NCBI GenBank assembly: GCA_048498995.1
Contig: JBEHWX010000021.1
Coordinates: 4,717-68,716 of the forward strand
Origin: JBEHWX01 sp048498995
GTDB lineage: Bacteria > Bacteroidota > Ignavibacteria > OLB7
DNA length: 64,000 nt
Direction: 5' to 3'
The translations under genes and the position numbers were made by a program. Below are positions 19,081-26,888 of the stretch, piece after piece (within the stretch, counting starts at the first letter, position 1; each line of letters starts with the position of its first letter). The notes under the pieces were generated by a model, which was not told where the DNA came from, did no database searches, and saw only the letters and a program-made list of their open reading frames with translations.

Positions 19081-19449
19081 ATGAGCGCAAAAGGGAAGAT
19101 CGAGCGTCGGAACCGGCGCAAGTTTCGTATCCGCAAGCGGCTGGTCGGCTCCAACGAGCGTCCGCGCCTGACCGTCTTCCGGAGCAATACCCACATCTAC
19201 GTGCAGGCGATCGACGATCGTACCGGCCGTACGCTGGCCCAGGCCTCGAGCCTCAACGACGATATCGTCAAGGGCATGGTCGACGGCAACGGCAAGGTCT
19301 CCATCGGCATGGCCGTCGGCAAGGCCGTGGCGCAGCGCCTGAAGGAGCAGAACATCAGCACCGTGATCTTCGACCGTAACGGTTACCTGTATCACGGACG
19401 GATCAAGGCGATCGCCGACGGCGCTCGCGAGGCCGGCCTGACGCTCTGA
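19081..19449 (+). CDS. rplR: 50S ribosomal protein L18
   Basis: This encodes a 122-residue 5S rRNA-binding protein with a basic N-terminus (RRNRRKFRIRKRLVGSNERPRLTVFRSNTHIYVQAIDD, read in parts) and the conserved AVGKAVAQRLKEQNISTVIFDRNGYLYHGRIKAIADGAREAGL end. AGGGA precedes the ATG. It is followed by an unusually long 384-base spacer before rpsE. Confidence 0.97.
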   Translation: MSAKGKIERRNRRKFRIRKRLVGSNERPRLTVFRSNTHIYVQAIDDRTGRTLAQASSLNDDIVKGMVDGNGKVSIGMAVGKAVAQRLKEQNISTVIFDRNGYLYHGRIKAIADGAREAGLTL

Positions 19450-19833
19450 TCCGACGCGTCACGCGCGGGTCGATCTGATCCGGCGCCCCTCCCGGGGCGG
19501 CCCCTCCCGGGGCGGCCCCTCCCAGGGCGGAGCCTCCGGCAACGGGGCGATCCGCCGGCAGAATCTTCGGACGAAGTCTTCGATCGAAGAGCAAGTGAAG
19601 GGAGCGGGCGCTCGACGCAACCGGCGGTCCGTGGCGGTGCTTCGAGACGGGGAACCGAAGCGGTGCTCCGTAACGGGAAACCGGAGCGGCGATCCGATGG
19701 GGGATCGGGAGCGCGTGGAAACAGACCTCTACAACCTGGATGGTTTGAAATCCCTCAGCTCTCGTATCTTGCGGGTCCCCGACTTCACGAGAACGAGAAA
19801 TCTTCAACGATAAGTACTAGCTAGAGAGAGACA
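19450..19833. other. 384-base non-coding spacer between rplR and rpsE
   Basis: This position is normally a few bases to tens of bases long. The spacer begins with a 15-bp x3 tandem array (19483-19527). At 19744-19770 it has a weak FCB-type promoter candidate, TTTG-N17-TATCTTGC, which could be an internal promoter for rpsE and downstream genes. Open frames here look like GC-bias noise with no recognisable protein. Confidence 0.5.
19483..19527. repeat. 15-bp x3 tandem repeat in the rplR-rpsE spacer
   Basis: Units at 19483-19497, 19498-19512 and 19513-19527 follow CGGCCCCTCCCGGGG with one or two substitutions. Each unit contains the near-palindrome CCCTCCCGGGG. Confidence 0.7.
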
Positions 19834-20337
19834 GTGGCAAAAGCAAAAGCTTCCGAGCTCGAGCTGAAGGATAAGCTCGTCCACATCTCCCGCACGGCGA
19901 AGGTCGTCAAGGGTGGCCGCAGGTTCGGCTTCAGCGCGATCGTCGTCGTCGGTGACGGCAAGGGACACGTCGGGATCGGTCTCGGCAAGGCCAACGAGGT
20001 AACCAACGCCATCACGAAGGCGACCGACGCGGCCAAGAAGAGCGTGATCTCGGTCCAGCTCAAGGGGACGACGATCCCGCACGAGGCCTTCGGGAAGTTC
20101 GGCGCGGGGAAGATCCTCCTGAAGCCGGCCACGCCGGGCACCGGTGTTATCGCCGGTGGCAGCGCCCGAGCCGTGCTCGAGGCGGTCGGCGTGCAGGACA
20201 TCCTGACCAAGAGCCAGGGTTCGAGCAACCCGCACAACGCCGTCAAGGCCACGATGGCCGCTCTGATGGCCCTGGAGGACGCAGGCTCGGTTGCCTCGCG
20301 TCGCGGTATTTCCGTCGGTCGAGTTTTGAAGGGATAA
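19834..20337 (+). CDS. rpsE: 30S ribosomal protein S5
   Basis: This encodes a 167-residue protein involved in decoding fidelity and mRNA helicase activity at the entry site. It has a GTG start after an AGAGAGAGA purine run. LVHISRTAKVVKGGRRFGFSAIVVVGDGKGHVGIGLGKA (read in parts), the GKFGAGKILLKPATPGTGVIAGGSARAVLEA turn and SSNPHNAVKATMAAL are diagnostic. Normal length. rpmD follows after 5 bases. Confidence 0.97.
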   Translation: MAKAKASELELKDKLVHISRTAKVVKGGRRFGFSAIVVVGDGKGHVGIGLGKANEVTNAITKATDAAKKSVISVQLKGTTIPHEAFGKFGAGKILLKPATPGTGVIAGGSARAVLEAVGVQDILTKSQGSSNPHNAVKATMAALMALEDAGSVASRRGISVGRVLKG

Positions 20338-20342
20338 GAACC

Positions 20343-20528
20343 ATGGCACAAGTAAAGATCACTTTGATCCGCAGCGTCATCGATCGTTCCGAGAAGCAGA
20401 AGCGGACGATGGAGGCCCTCGGTATCCGCCGCATGAATCGTTCGCGCGTGCACCAGGATACGCCGGAGCTGCAGGGGATGCTGCGCGTGGTGCGGCATCT
20501 GGTGAAGGTCGAGCCGGCAGGCGAGTGA
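20343..20528 (+). CDS. rpmD: 50S ribosomal protein L30
   Basis: This encodes a 61-residue protein: KITLIRSVIDRSEKQKRTMEALGIRRMNRSRVHQDTPELQGMLRVVRHLVKVE (read in parts) follows the L30 pattern exactly. AAGGGA at the end of rpsE is its ribosome-binding site, implying translational coupling. Confidence 0.96.
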   Translation: MAQVKITLIRSVIDRSEKQKRTMEALGIRRMNRSRVHQDTPELQGMLRVVRHLVKVEPAGE

Positions 20529-20571
20529 CCGGACAGGAGTAGTTGTACCATCCGAAGCTATTGAGAGTAGA

Positions 20572-21036
20572 ATGTCGAATCATTTAGGCAACCTGCGCTC
20601 TCCGAAGGGAGCAACCAAGAACAAGAAGCGTGTCGGTCGTGGTCAGGGCTCAGGCTTTGGCGGCACCTCGACCCGTGGTCATAAAGGACATCAGTCCCGT
20701 TCCGGTTTCGGACAGATCCCGAACTTCGAGGGTGGGCAGATGTCGCTGATTCGTCGCGTTCCGAAGTTCGGCTTCACCAGCCCGTTCCGCGTGGAGTACC
20801 AGACGGTCAACGTCGGACGCCTCCAGCAGCTGGCCGAGGCGGGCAAGCTTTCGGAAGGAACCGTGACCCCGGAGAGCCTTCATGCCCTCGGCGTGGTCTC
20901 CAAGAAGAACGTGCCGGTCAAGATCCTCGGCAACGGCGAGATCTCGACGAAGCTCAGCGTAACCGCACATAAAATCTCGGCCTCCGCTCGGACCAAGATC
21001 GAGCAGGCCGGTGGCTCTGTGACCATCAATGAATAA
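20572..21036 (+). CDS. rplO: 50S ribosomal protein L15
   Basis: This encodes a 154-residue protein. NLRSPKGATKNKKRVGRGQGSGFGGTSTRGHKGHQSRSG (read in parts) is the family's Gly-rich RNA-binding arm, and the globular domain ends AHKISASARTKIEQAGGSVTI. Purine-rich GAGAGTAGA precedes the ATG. Its stop overlaps the secY start by 8 bases, indicating translational coupling. Confidence 0.97.
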   Translation: MSNHLGNLRSPKGATKNKKRVGRGQGSGFGGTSTRGHKGHQSRSGFGQIPNFEGGQMSLIRRVPKFGFTSPFRVEYQTVNVGRLQQLAEAGKLSEGTVTPESLHALGVVSKKNVPVKILGNGEISTKLSVTAHKISASARTKIEQAGGSVTINE

Positions 21037-22375
21037 GCTCATCGAAAGCATTCGCAACGCTTTCCGGATCGAGGAGCTCCGCCAGCGGCTCGGATTCACG
21101 GCACTCATGCTGTTGATCGTCCGCGTTGGCTCGTTCATCTCGGTTCCGGGCGTTGATGTCTCGCTGCTAAAGAGCGCGAAGTTGGCCGGCAACAACACGT
21201 TGTTCGGCCTCTTCGACATGTTCGTGGGCGGCGCATATTCCAACGCGGCGATCTTCGCCCTCGGAATCATGCCCTACATCTCCGCCTCGATCATCATCCA
21301 GCTGCTGACTGCGGTGGTCCCCTACTTCCAGAAGCTTCAGCAGGAGGGAGAGGACGGCCGCAAGCAGATCAACTCCATGACTCGCTACTTCGCCGTGGCC
21401 CTTGCCTTCGCGCAGGGGGTGGCGATCGCCATCAGCCTTCAGACGGCCGATGCCGGCGCCGGTCAGTCGATCATTCCTCCGGCCGTGCACGGCATCACGT
21501 TCGTGCTCTCGGCGGCGGTCATCTTCACCGCGGGCACCATCTTCCTGATGTGGGTCGGCGAGCAGATCACCGAGAAGGGTATCGGCAACGGCGTGTCGCT
21601 GATCATCTTTATCGGCATCATCGCGCGCCTTCCGCAGGCCGTCCTCCAGGAGTTCGAGCTGGTTTCGGCCGGCACGCGCAACATCGTGATCGAGCTGATC
21701 ATCATCGTGGCGCTTCTGTTCGTGATCGCCGGCGTGGTCATGTTCACGCAGGCCGCCCGCAAGATCCCGGTCCAGTACGCCAAGCGCCGCGTCGGCAGCA
21801 AGGTCTACGGCGGCACGACCCAGCATATTCCGATTCAGCTGACGACGGCCAACGTGATGCCGATCATCTTCGCGCAGTCGATCATGTTCATCCCGAACTC
21901 GATCGTCCAGTATGCGCCGGAGAGCGGCATGGCCGCGTTCGTCGCCCGGAACTTCCAGCACGACAGCCTTCCGTACTCGATCGTCTTCGCGGTGATGATC
22001 ATCTTCTTCACCTTCTTCTACACGGCGATCGTGTTCAACCCGCGCGACGTGGCCGAGAATATGCGGAAGAACGGCGGTTTCGTCCCGGGCGTCCGCCCCG
22101 GCAAGCCGACCGAGGAGTACATCGACAATATTCTCACCAAGGTCACCGTCCCTGGGTCTCTCTTCCTGGCCATCGTGGCGATCCTGCCGGTATTCATGTC
22201 CCGACTCGGAGTCTCCGGCGCCTTCGCCGCCTTCTTCGGCGGCACGAGCCTGCTGATCATCGTGGGCGTGGCGATCGATACGCTCAAGCAGATCGAGTCC
22301 TACCTGCTGATGCGCCATTACGATGGGTTCATGAAGAGCGGTAAATTGCGCGGCCGTCAGGTCGTCACCGGCTGA
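21029..22375 (+). CDS. secY: protein translocase subunit SecY
   Basis: This encodes a 448-residue, ten-helix inner-membrane channel of the Sec translocon. RQRLGFTALMLLIVRVGSFISVPGVD covers helix 1, GIMPYISASIIIQLL contains the classic SecY signature, and the cytoplasmic loops QAARKIPVQYAKRRVGSK and FNPRDVAENMRKNGGFVPGVRPG contact the ribosome and SecA. It overlaps rplO by 8 bases. adk does not follow; map comes 40 bases downstream. Confidence 0.98.
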   Translation: MNKLIESIRNAFRIEELRQRLGFTALMLLIVRVGSFISVPGVDVSLLKSAKLAGNNTLFGLFDMFVGGAYSNAAIFALGIMPYISASIIIQLLTAVVPYFQKLQQEGEDGRKQINSMTRYFAVALAFAQGVAIAISLQTADAGAGQSIIPPAVHGITFVLSAAVIFTAGTIFLMWVGEQITEKGIGNGVSLIIFIGIIARLPQAVLQEFELVSAGTRNIVIELIIIVALLFVIAGVVMFTQAARKIPVQYAKRRVGSKVYGGTTQHIPIQLTTANVMPIIFAQSIMFIPNSIVQYAPESGMAAFVARNFQHDSLPYSIVFAVMIIFFTFFYTAIVFNPRDVAENMRKNGGFVPGVRPGKPTEEYIDNILTKVTVPGSLFLAIVAILPVFMSRLGVSGAFAAFFGGTSLLIIVGVAIDTLKQIESYLLMRHYDGFMKSGKLRGRQVVTG

Positions 22376-22415
22376 TCCAGGCCGGGCAGAGGAAGCTACC
22401 AGAGGATATCAGATC

Positions 22416-23246
22416 GTGGGTGAGAGCGAGAATGCCCGTTCAACGGGTGCCCGTGCGGGCGGAAGGGTCAAGAGCGAGGACGAGATCGCGCTGATCGCGG
22501 AGGCGAGCCGAATCGTCTACGGCGCCCTGACGATGCTGAAGGAGTTCACGGTCGAGGGAGCCACGACGGCGCGTCTCGATCAGCTTGCCGAGGAGTATAT
22601 CCACTCCTACGGCGCCGAGCCGGCCTTCAAGGGCTACTCGGTTCACGGCGAGATCTATCCGGCGACCCTCTGCACCTCGATCAACGAAGCGGTCGTTCAC
22701 GGCCTGCCGAACGATCGTCCGCTCGAGCCGGGGGACATCGTCTCCCTGGACTGCGGGGTGAAGAAGGGGGGGTACTACGGCGACAGCGCCGTGACGTACG
22801 CGATCGGGGAGATCAGCGAGGAGGAGCAGCGGCTTCTGAAGGTAACCGAGGAGTCGCTCTGGCTCGGGATAGAGCAGGCGATTCCGGGCAATCGTGTCTT
22901 TGACATTTCGCGAGCGGTGCAGCGCCACGTCGAGGCCAACGGGTTCTCGATCGTGCGCGACCTGGTCGGCCACGGCATCGGACGCTCGCTCCACGAGGAG
23001 CCGGCGATCCCGAACTTCGTTCCGAGTCCGTTCCTCCGGCATCAGTTCAAGAACGTTCAGCTCGTCGAGGGGATGGTCTTCTGCATCGAGCCGATGGTCA
23101 ACGCGGGGACCTACCGGGTCAACACGCTGGCGGATCGGTGGACGGTGGTGACGGCCGATGGAAAGCCCTCGGCGCATTTCGAGCACACGGTGGTCGTGCG
23201 CGCCGGCGAGCCTGAGATATTGACACGGCCCATCGTGGCGGCCTGA
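22416..23246 (+). CDS. map: methionine aminopeptidase type I
   Basis: This encodes a 276-residue dinuclear metal enzyme that removes N-terminal Met from nascent proteins. Metal ligands and catalytic His are visible: H95 (VVHGLPND), D112 (LDCGV), D123 (YGDSAVT), H186 (GHGIGRSLHEEP), E225 (CIEPM) and E256 (FEHTVV). It has a GTG start with GAGG about 11 bases upstream. An N-terminal tail of about 18 residues precedes the catalytic domain. The secY-map-infA order is common in this group. Confidence 0.97.
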   Translation: MGESENARSTGARAGGRVKSEDEIALIAEASRIVYGALTMLKEFTVEGATTARLDQLAEEYIHSYGAEPAFKGYSVHGEIYPATLCTSINEAVVHGLPNDRPLEPGDIVSLDCGVKKGGYYGDSAVTYAIGEISEEEQRLLKVTEESLWLGIEQAIPGNRVFDISRAVQRHVEANGFSIVRDLVGHGIGRSLHEEPAIPNFVPSPFLRHQFKNVQLVEGMVFCIEPMVNAGTYRVNTLADRWTVVTADGKPSAHFEHTVVVRAGEPEILTRPIVAA

Positions 23247-23286
23247 GCCGCCGACGGGCCGGGCAAGTGCAACTACAAGCAGGTGT

Positions 23287-23505
23287 ATGGCAAAACAGGG
23301 AGCTATCAAAGTCGACGGTGTCATCTCCGAAGTCCTTCCGAACGCGACGTTTCGGGTGAGGCTGGAGAACGGGCATGAGATCCTTGCCCACATCTCGGGG
23401 AAGATGCGGATGAATTACATCAAGATCCTCCAGGGGGATAGGGTCACCGTCGAGCTGTCTCCCTACGATCTGTCGAAGGGGCGGATCACCTACCGGTTCA
23501 AGTAA
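23287..23505 (+). CDS. infA: translation initiation factor IF-1
   Basis: This encodes a 72-residue S1/OB-fold protein that blocks the A site during initiation. MAKQGAIKVDGVISEVLPNATFRVRLENGHEILAHISGKMRMNYIKILQGDRVTVELSPYDLSKGRITYRFK (read in parts) is full length. It is 40 bases after map, and AGGT lies just before the ATG. Confidence 0.97.
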   Translation: MAKQGAIKVDGVISEVLPNATFRVRLENGHEILAHISGKMRMNYIKILQGDRVTVELSPYDLSKGRITYRFK

Positions 23506-23617
23506 CCGCGCGGTTGAAGGCAACCATCCGGTGATGCCCCGAGCCGACGCGGTTCACGAAGCCGGCGGCCCCAGGAAATCGCGGTCTATTGCAAGCAATT
23601 CAAGAGCGAGTAGCGTC

Positions 23618-23734
23618 ATGAAAGTTCGAGCCTCAGTCAAGAAAATGTGCGACAACTGCAAGGTCGTCAAGCGCAAGGGCATTGTCCGGGTGATCTGCAA
23701 GAAGAACCCGAAGCACAAGCAGCGCCAGGGATGA
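23618..23734 (+). CDS. rpmJ: 50S ribosomal protein L36 (zinc-binding form)
   Basis: This encodes a 38-residue protein. MKVRASVKKMCDNCKVVKR and VRVICKKNPKHKQRQG show the C-x2-C...C-x4-H zinc site (C11, C14, C27, H32). The frame is open upstream to 23531, but the family N-terminus fixes ATG 23618. It lies in a 112-base spaced position after infA. Confidence 0.96.
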   Translation: MKVRASVKKMCDNCKVVKRKGIVRVICKKNPKHKQRQG

Positions 23735-23925
23735 TATCCCACGGGATGACGTCCCGAGGGGCTCACCCGGAAGGATGAGCCAGGGGATGGATCCCGAACC
23801 GGCAGGAGAGGCGCGCCGGAGCTGACGCGGTCGGATTCGATCGCGCGCCGGACGCCGGATGAGTGGCCGGAACGAGATTACTGAAGAGATTACAAGAGAG
23901 TATAAAGCTTCAAGGAGCTATAAAC
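23735..23925. repeat. degenerate 15-bp units in the rpmJ-rpsM spacer
   Basis: This 191-base spacer holds units at 23737-23751 (TCCCACGGGATGACG), 23752-23766, 23767-23781 and 23782-23796. The first shares 12 of its first 12 bases with the unit at 14021-14032. The rest of the spacer has no recognisable gene. It ends with the ribosome-binding site of rpsM. Confidence 0.45.
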
Positions 23926-24306
23926 TTGGCACGTATAGCTGGTATCGATCTCCCGAGAAACAAACACAGTCGCATCGGCCTGACGTATATCTACGGCATC
24001 GGTCCGACGACCGCCATGCGCCTTCTGACCGAGGCAGGTGTCGACCCCTCGAAGAAGATCGGCGATCTGAGCGACGAAGAGGTCGGCCGGATCCGAATGA
24101 TCATCCAGAACGACCTCAAGGTCGAGGGTGCTGCGCGCAGCGAGATGCAGCTGAACATCAAGCGTTTGATGGACATCGGCTCGTATCGCGGACTGCGTCA
24201 CCGTCGTGGTCTGCCGGTTCACGGCCAGCGGACCCGTACCAACGCCCGCACGCGCAAGGGACGTCGCAAGACGGTCGCCGGCAAGAAGAAGGCAGGTAAG
24301 AAGTAA
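23926..24306 (+). CDS. rpsM: 30S ribosomal protein S13
   Basis: This encodes a 126-residue protein of the 30S head that contacts P-site tRNA. The TTG start at 23926 gives the universal ARIAGIDLPRNK N-terminus and is preceded by a perfect AAGGAG 8 bases upstream. An in-frame ATG at 23863 would add 21 unrelated residues and is rejected. IYGIGPTTA and SYRGLRHRRGLPVHGQRTRTNARTRKG (read in parts) complete the signature. Confidence 0.96.
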   Translation: MARIAGIDLPRNKHSRIGLTYIYGIGPTTAMRLLTEAGVDPSKKIGDLSDEEVGRIRMIIQNDLKVEGAARSEMQLNIKRLMDIGSYRGLRHRRGLPVHGQRTRTNARTRKGRRKTVAGKKKAGKK

Positions 24307-24336
24307 GAGTAATCGCACCTGAGGACGGTAGAAAGC

Positions 24337-24729
24337 ATGGCTAAGAATACACAGCAGCAGAAGCGCAAGAAGAAGGTCACGACGGACTCCAACGGAAAGG
24401 CGTTCGTCAAGGCCACGTTCAACAACGTGATCGTGACCATTACCGACGTCTACGGTAACACCCTGAGCTGGAGCTCGGCCGGAAAGAACGGATTCCGCGG
24501 CTCGCGCAAGAACACTCCGTACGCGGCGCAGGTATGTGCCGAGAACGCCGCCCGCGAGGCCTACGACATGGGCCTTCGCAAGGTGGAGGTCTTCGTCAAG
24601 GGCCCCGGCTCCGGACGTGAGGCGGCGGTGCGCGCCATGCAGCAGAGCGGTCTGGAGATCCAGCAGATCACCGATCAGACGCCGCTGCCGCACAACGGCT
24701 GCCGTCCTCCGAAGCGCCGCCGCGTCTAA
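24337..24729 (+). CDS. rpsK: 30S ribosomal protein S11
   Basis: This encodes a 130-residue protein of the 30S platform. FNNVIVTITDVYGNTLSWSSAGKNGFRGSRKNTPYAAQ and VEVFVKGPGSGREAAVRAMQQSGLEI (read in parts) followed by HNGCRPPKRRRV are canonical. It is 30 bases after rpsM. The following 232-base spacer carries a 14-bp tandem array. Confidence 0.97.
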   Translation: MAKNTQQQKRKKKVTTDSNGKAFVKATFNNVIVTITDVYGNTLSWSSAGKNGFRGSRKNTPYAAQVCAENAAREAYDMGLRKVEVFVKGPGSGREAAVRAMQQSGLEIQQITDQTPLPHNGCRPPKRRRV

Positions 24730-24814
24730 CCACGGTGCGCCTCCGGCCATCCGGCAGTCCGGCCATCGAGCCGTCCGCGATGTGAGCTCCCCACGGTGAG
24801 CTGTTCCGCGGAAA

Positions 24815-24870
24815 GACGCCGATGGCGAACTGCCGAAGGCGACATGCCGATGGCGGCATGCCGATGGCGG
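24815..24870. repeat. 14-bp x4 tandem repeat in the rpsK-rpsD spacer
   Basis: Units at 24815-24828, 24829-24842, 24843-24856 and 24857-24870; the last two are identical (CATGCCGATGGCGG) and the first two diverge by two to four bases. This gradient of divergence is what sequential tandem duplication would leave. Confidence 0.75.
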
Positions 24871-24961
24871 CATATGAGGGGCGCTGACGATCACGGGCCG
24901 CTCGGAGAGCAATCCAGAGAGTAGAGAACGACGAGAATCAACATATCCCAGTATTACCTTT

Positions 24962-25594
24962 ATGGCTCGATACACAGGCGCGGTGTGCAAGCTTTGTCGG
25001 CGTGAGCGTCAGAAGCTCTTTCTGAAGGGGACAAAGTGCTACACTGAAAAATGTCCGGTCGACCGCCGGAACTTTCCTCCTGGTCAGCACGGCAACAACG
25101 CCCGTCGTGCGAAGGTCTCCGAATACGGCCTTCAGCTCCGCGAGAAGCAGAAAATCAAGCGTCAGTATCGCCTGCTCGAGAAGCAGTTCCGTCTGACGTT
25201 CGAGCGTGCGAACCGTCAGCGCGGCATCACCGGCGAGAACCTGGTGAAGCTGCTCGAGAGCCGTCTGGACAACGTGGTCTACCGCCTCGGCTTCGGTGCG
25301 TCGCGGGACGCGGCCCGTCAGCTGGTGCTTCACCGTCACATCCTGGTCAACGGGAAGTCGGTGAACATTCCGAGCTACACGGTGCGCGCCGGCGACACGG
25401 TGCAGGTGCGTGACCGCAGCCGGAAGCTCGACGCGATTCACGAGTCGCTGAAGAAGGTGACCGAGCGTCAGATTCCCGCGTGGCTCCAGCTCGACAAGGC
25501 CAGCATGAAGGGAACGTTCGTGAACGCTCCGGATCGTGCTGACGTTCCGCTCAACGCCTCGGAGCAGCTCGTCGTCGAGTTGTACTCGAAGTAA
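24962..25594 (+). CDS. rpsD: 30S ribosomal protein S4
   Basis: This encodes a 210-residue primary 16S rRNA-binding protein. The N-terminal C-x2-C...C zinc-type motif (CKLCRRERQKLFLKGTKCYTEKC) is retained, followed by the S4 RNA-binding domain LLESRLDNVVYRLGFGASRDAARQLVLHRHILVNGKSVNIPS (read in parts). It has no obvious Shine-Dalgarno. In other bacteria S4 regulates the alpha operon, and a large hairpin lies just downstream. Confidence 0.97.
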   Translation: MARYTGAVCKLCRRERQKLFLKGTKCYTEKCPVDRRNFPPGQHGNNARRAKVSEYGLQLREKQKIKRQYRLLEKQFRLTFERANRQRGITGENLVKLLESRLDNVVYRLGFGASRDAARQLVLHRHILVNGKSVNIPSYTVRAGDTVQVRDRSRKLDAIHESLKKVTERQIPAWLQLDKASMKGTFVNAPDRADVPLNASEQLVVELYSK

Positions 25595-25617
25595 CATTCG
25601 GAAGTGCCTCTGCTCGG

Positions 25618-25662
25618 TGCGCAGCCGACTTCCGGACCTACCGGTCCGACGTCGGCTGCGCA
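25618..25662 (+). promoter_or_regulatory. stable two-tier hairpin between rpsD and rpoA
   Basis: TGCGCAGCCGAC at 25618-25629 pairs perfectly with GTCGGCTGCGCA at 25651-25662, and inside it CGGACC 25633-25638 pairs with GGTCCG 25643-25648 across a TACC loop. A TATAAT follows at 25670-25675 without an evident -35. There is no T-tract, so attenuation, RNA processing or S4 binding are all possible. Confidence 0.55.
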
Positions 25663-25732
25663 TCGACGATATAATGCGAATCCAACTGTCGTTAGTTCCG
25701 AACTTCCCACGAAGAGAACGTAGAGGTAAGCC

Positions 25733-26758
25733 TTGACAGAGCAAATCACTGGGCCGATGAGCTCGTTCATGCAGATGCCTGAGCGGGTTCAACTCGATGA
25801 ATCGACTCGCAGCGAAACGTTCGGTCGGTTCGTGCTCCAGCCCCTGGAAGAGGGCTACGGCGCGACCATCGGCAACGCGTTTCGTCGTGTGCTCCTCGCC
25901 TCGATCCCCGGCTGTGCCATCTCCGGCATCCGGATCGACGGCGTCCTCCATGAGTTCCAGACCATCGAAGGCGTCAGCGAGGATATGGCGGAAGTTGTCC
26001 TGAATCTGAAGGAAGTCCGCCTCAAGCAGTTGGACAAGAAGGCCAGCCGCGTCGCCTTTACCGTCACCGGCCCGGCGGACTTCACCGGCCGCGACATCCA
26101 GAACGCCACCGACGCGTTCGAGGTTCTCAATCCGGATCATCACATCGCCACCCTTTCCGAGGGGGTTCGTCTGAACGTCGAGCTCCGGATCGGACGTGGC
26201 AAGGGATACGTTCCGAGCGAGGAGAACCGCCAGCCGGACCAGCCGATCGGCATGATCGCGATCGACTCGATCTTCACGCCGATCCTCAACGTCCGCTATC
26301 TGGTCGAGCCGACCCGCGTCGGCCAGAAGACCGACTACGAGAAGCTGACGCTGGACATCACGACCGACGGATCGATCTCCCCCGAGGAGGCTCTGGCCTC
26401 CGGCGCGAAGATCCTCCGCGATCATATCCAGCTGTTCCTGAACTTCGACGCCCAGGAGGCGCAGGTCTCCGAGGAAGAGGAGTCGAAGGAGGCCGAGATC
26501 AGCCGCGTCCGCCGGATCCTGAACACGCCGGTCGACGAGCTCGAGCTGTCGGTCCGCTCGCACAACTGCCTGAAGGCGGCCAACATCCACACGATCGCCG
26601 ACCTCGTCTCCCGTCAGGAGAACGAGATGCTGAAGTTCCGCAACTTCGGCCGCAAGTCGCTGGCGGAGTTGACCGAGATCATCGAGGATTTCGGGCTCAC
26701 CTTCGGCATGGACGTGGACAAGTACCTGAAGGCGGAGGACGGCGGCTCGCGCGACTGA
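25733..26758 (+). CDS. rpoA: RNA polymerase alpha subunit
   Basis: This encodes a 341-residue subunit. The N-terminal assembly domain has GRFVLQPLEEGYGATIGNAFRRVLLASIPG, and the C-terminal domain (about 255-330) has LNTPVDELELSVRSHNCLKAANIHTIADLV and LLKFRNFGRKSL-like DNA-contacting residues. The TTG start at 25733 has AGAGG 7 bases upstream; ATG 25757 is an alternative that would shorten the variable N-terminus by 8 residues. It lies in the canonical position between rpsD and rplQ. Confidence 0.96.
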   Translation: MTEQITGPMSSFMQMPERVQLDESTRSETFGRFVLQPLEEGYGATIGNAFRRVLLASIPGCAISGIRIDGVLHEFQTIEGVSEDMAEVVLNLKEVRLKQLDKKASRVAFTVTGPADFTGRDIQNATDAFEVLNPDHHIATLSEGVRLNVELRIGRGKGYVPSEENRQPDQPIGMIAIDSIFTPILNVRYLVEPTRVGQKTDYEKLTLDITTDGSISPEEALASGAKILRDHIQLFLNFDAQEAQVSEEEESKEAEISRVRRILNTPVDELELSVRSHNCLKAANIHTIADLVSRQENEMLKFRNFGRKSLAELTEIIEDFGLTFGMDVDKYLKAEDGGSRD

Positions 26759-26888
26759 GCCGAGGCCCGCTCCGCATCGATTCTCCGCACGGCGCCGGCG
26801 GGCTAGCCCCGCAGAGGACGCACCAGATCGAACGAACAACGCATCATTGCGGCCCGGCCTCCGTGTCGGCCAACTCCAGGATAGACCA

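Noticed and set aside
23863..23925. Upstream ATG start for S13
   Set aside because: It adds residues unlike any S13, while the TTG at 23926 has a perfect AAGGAG and the universal ARIAGIDLP start.
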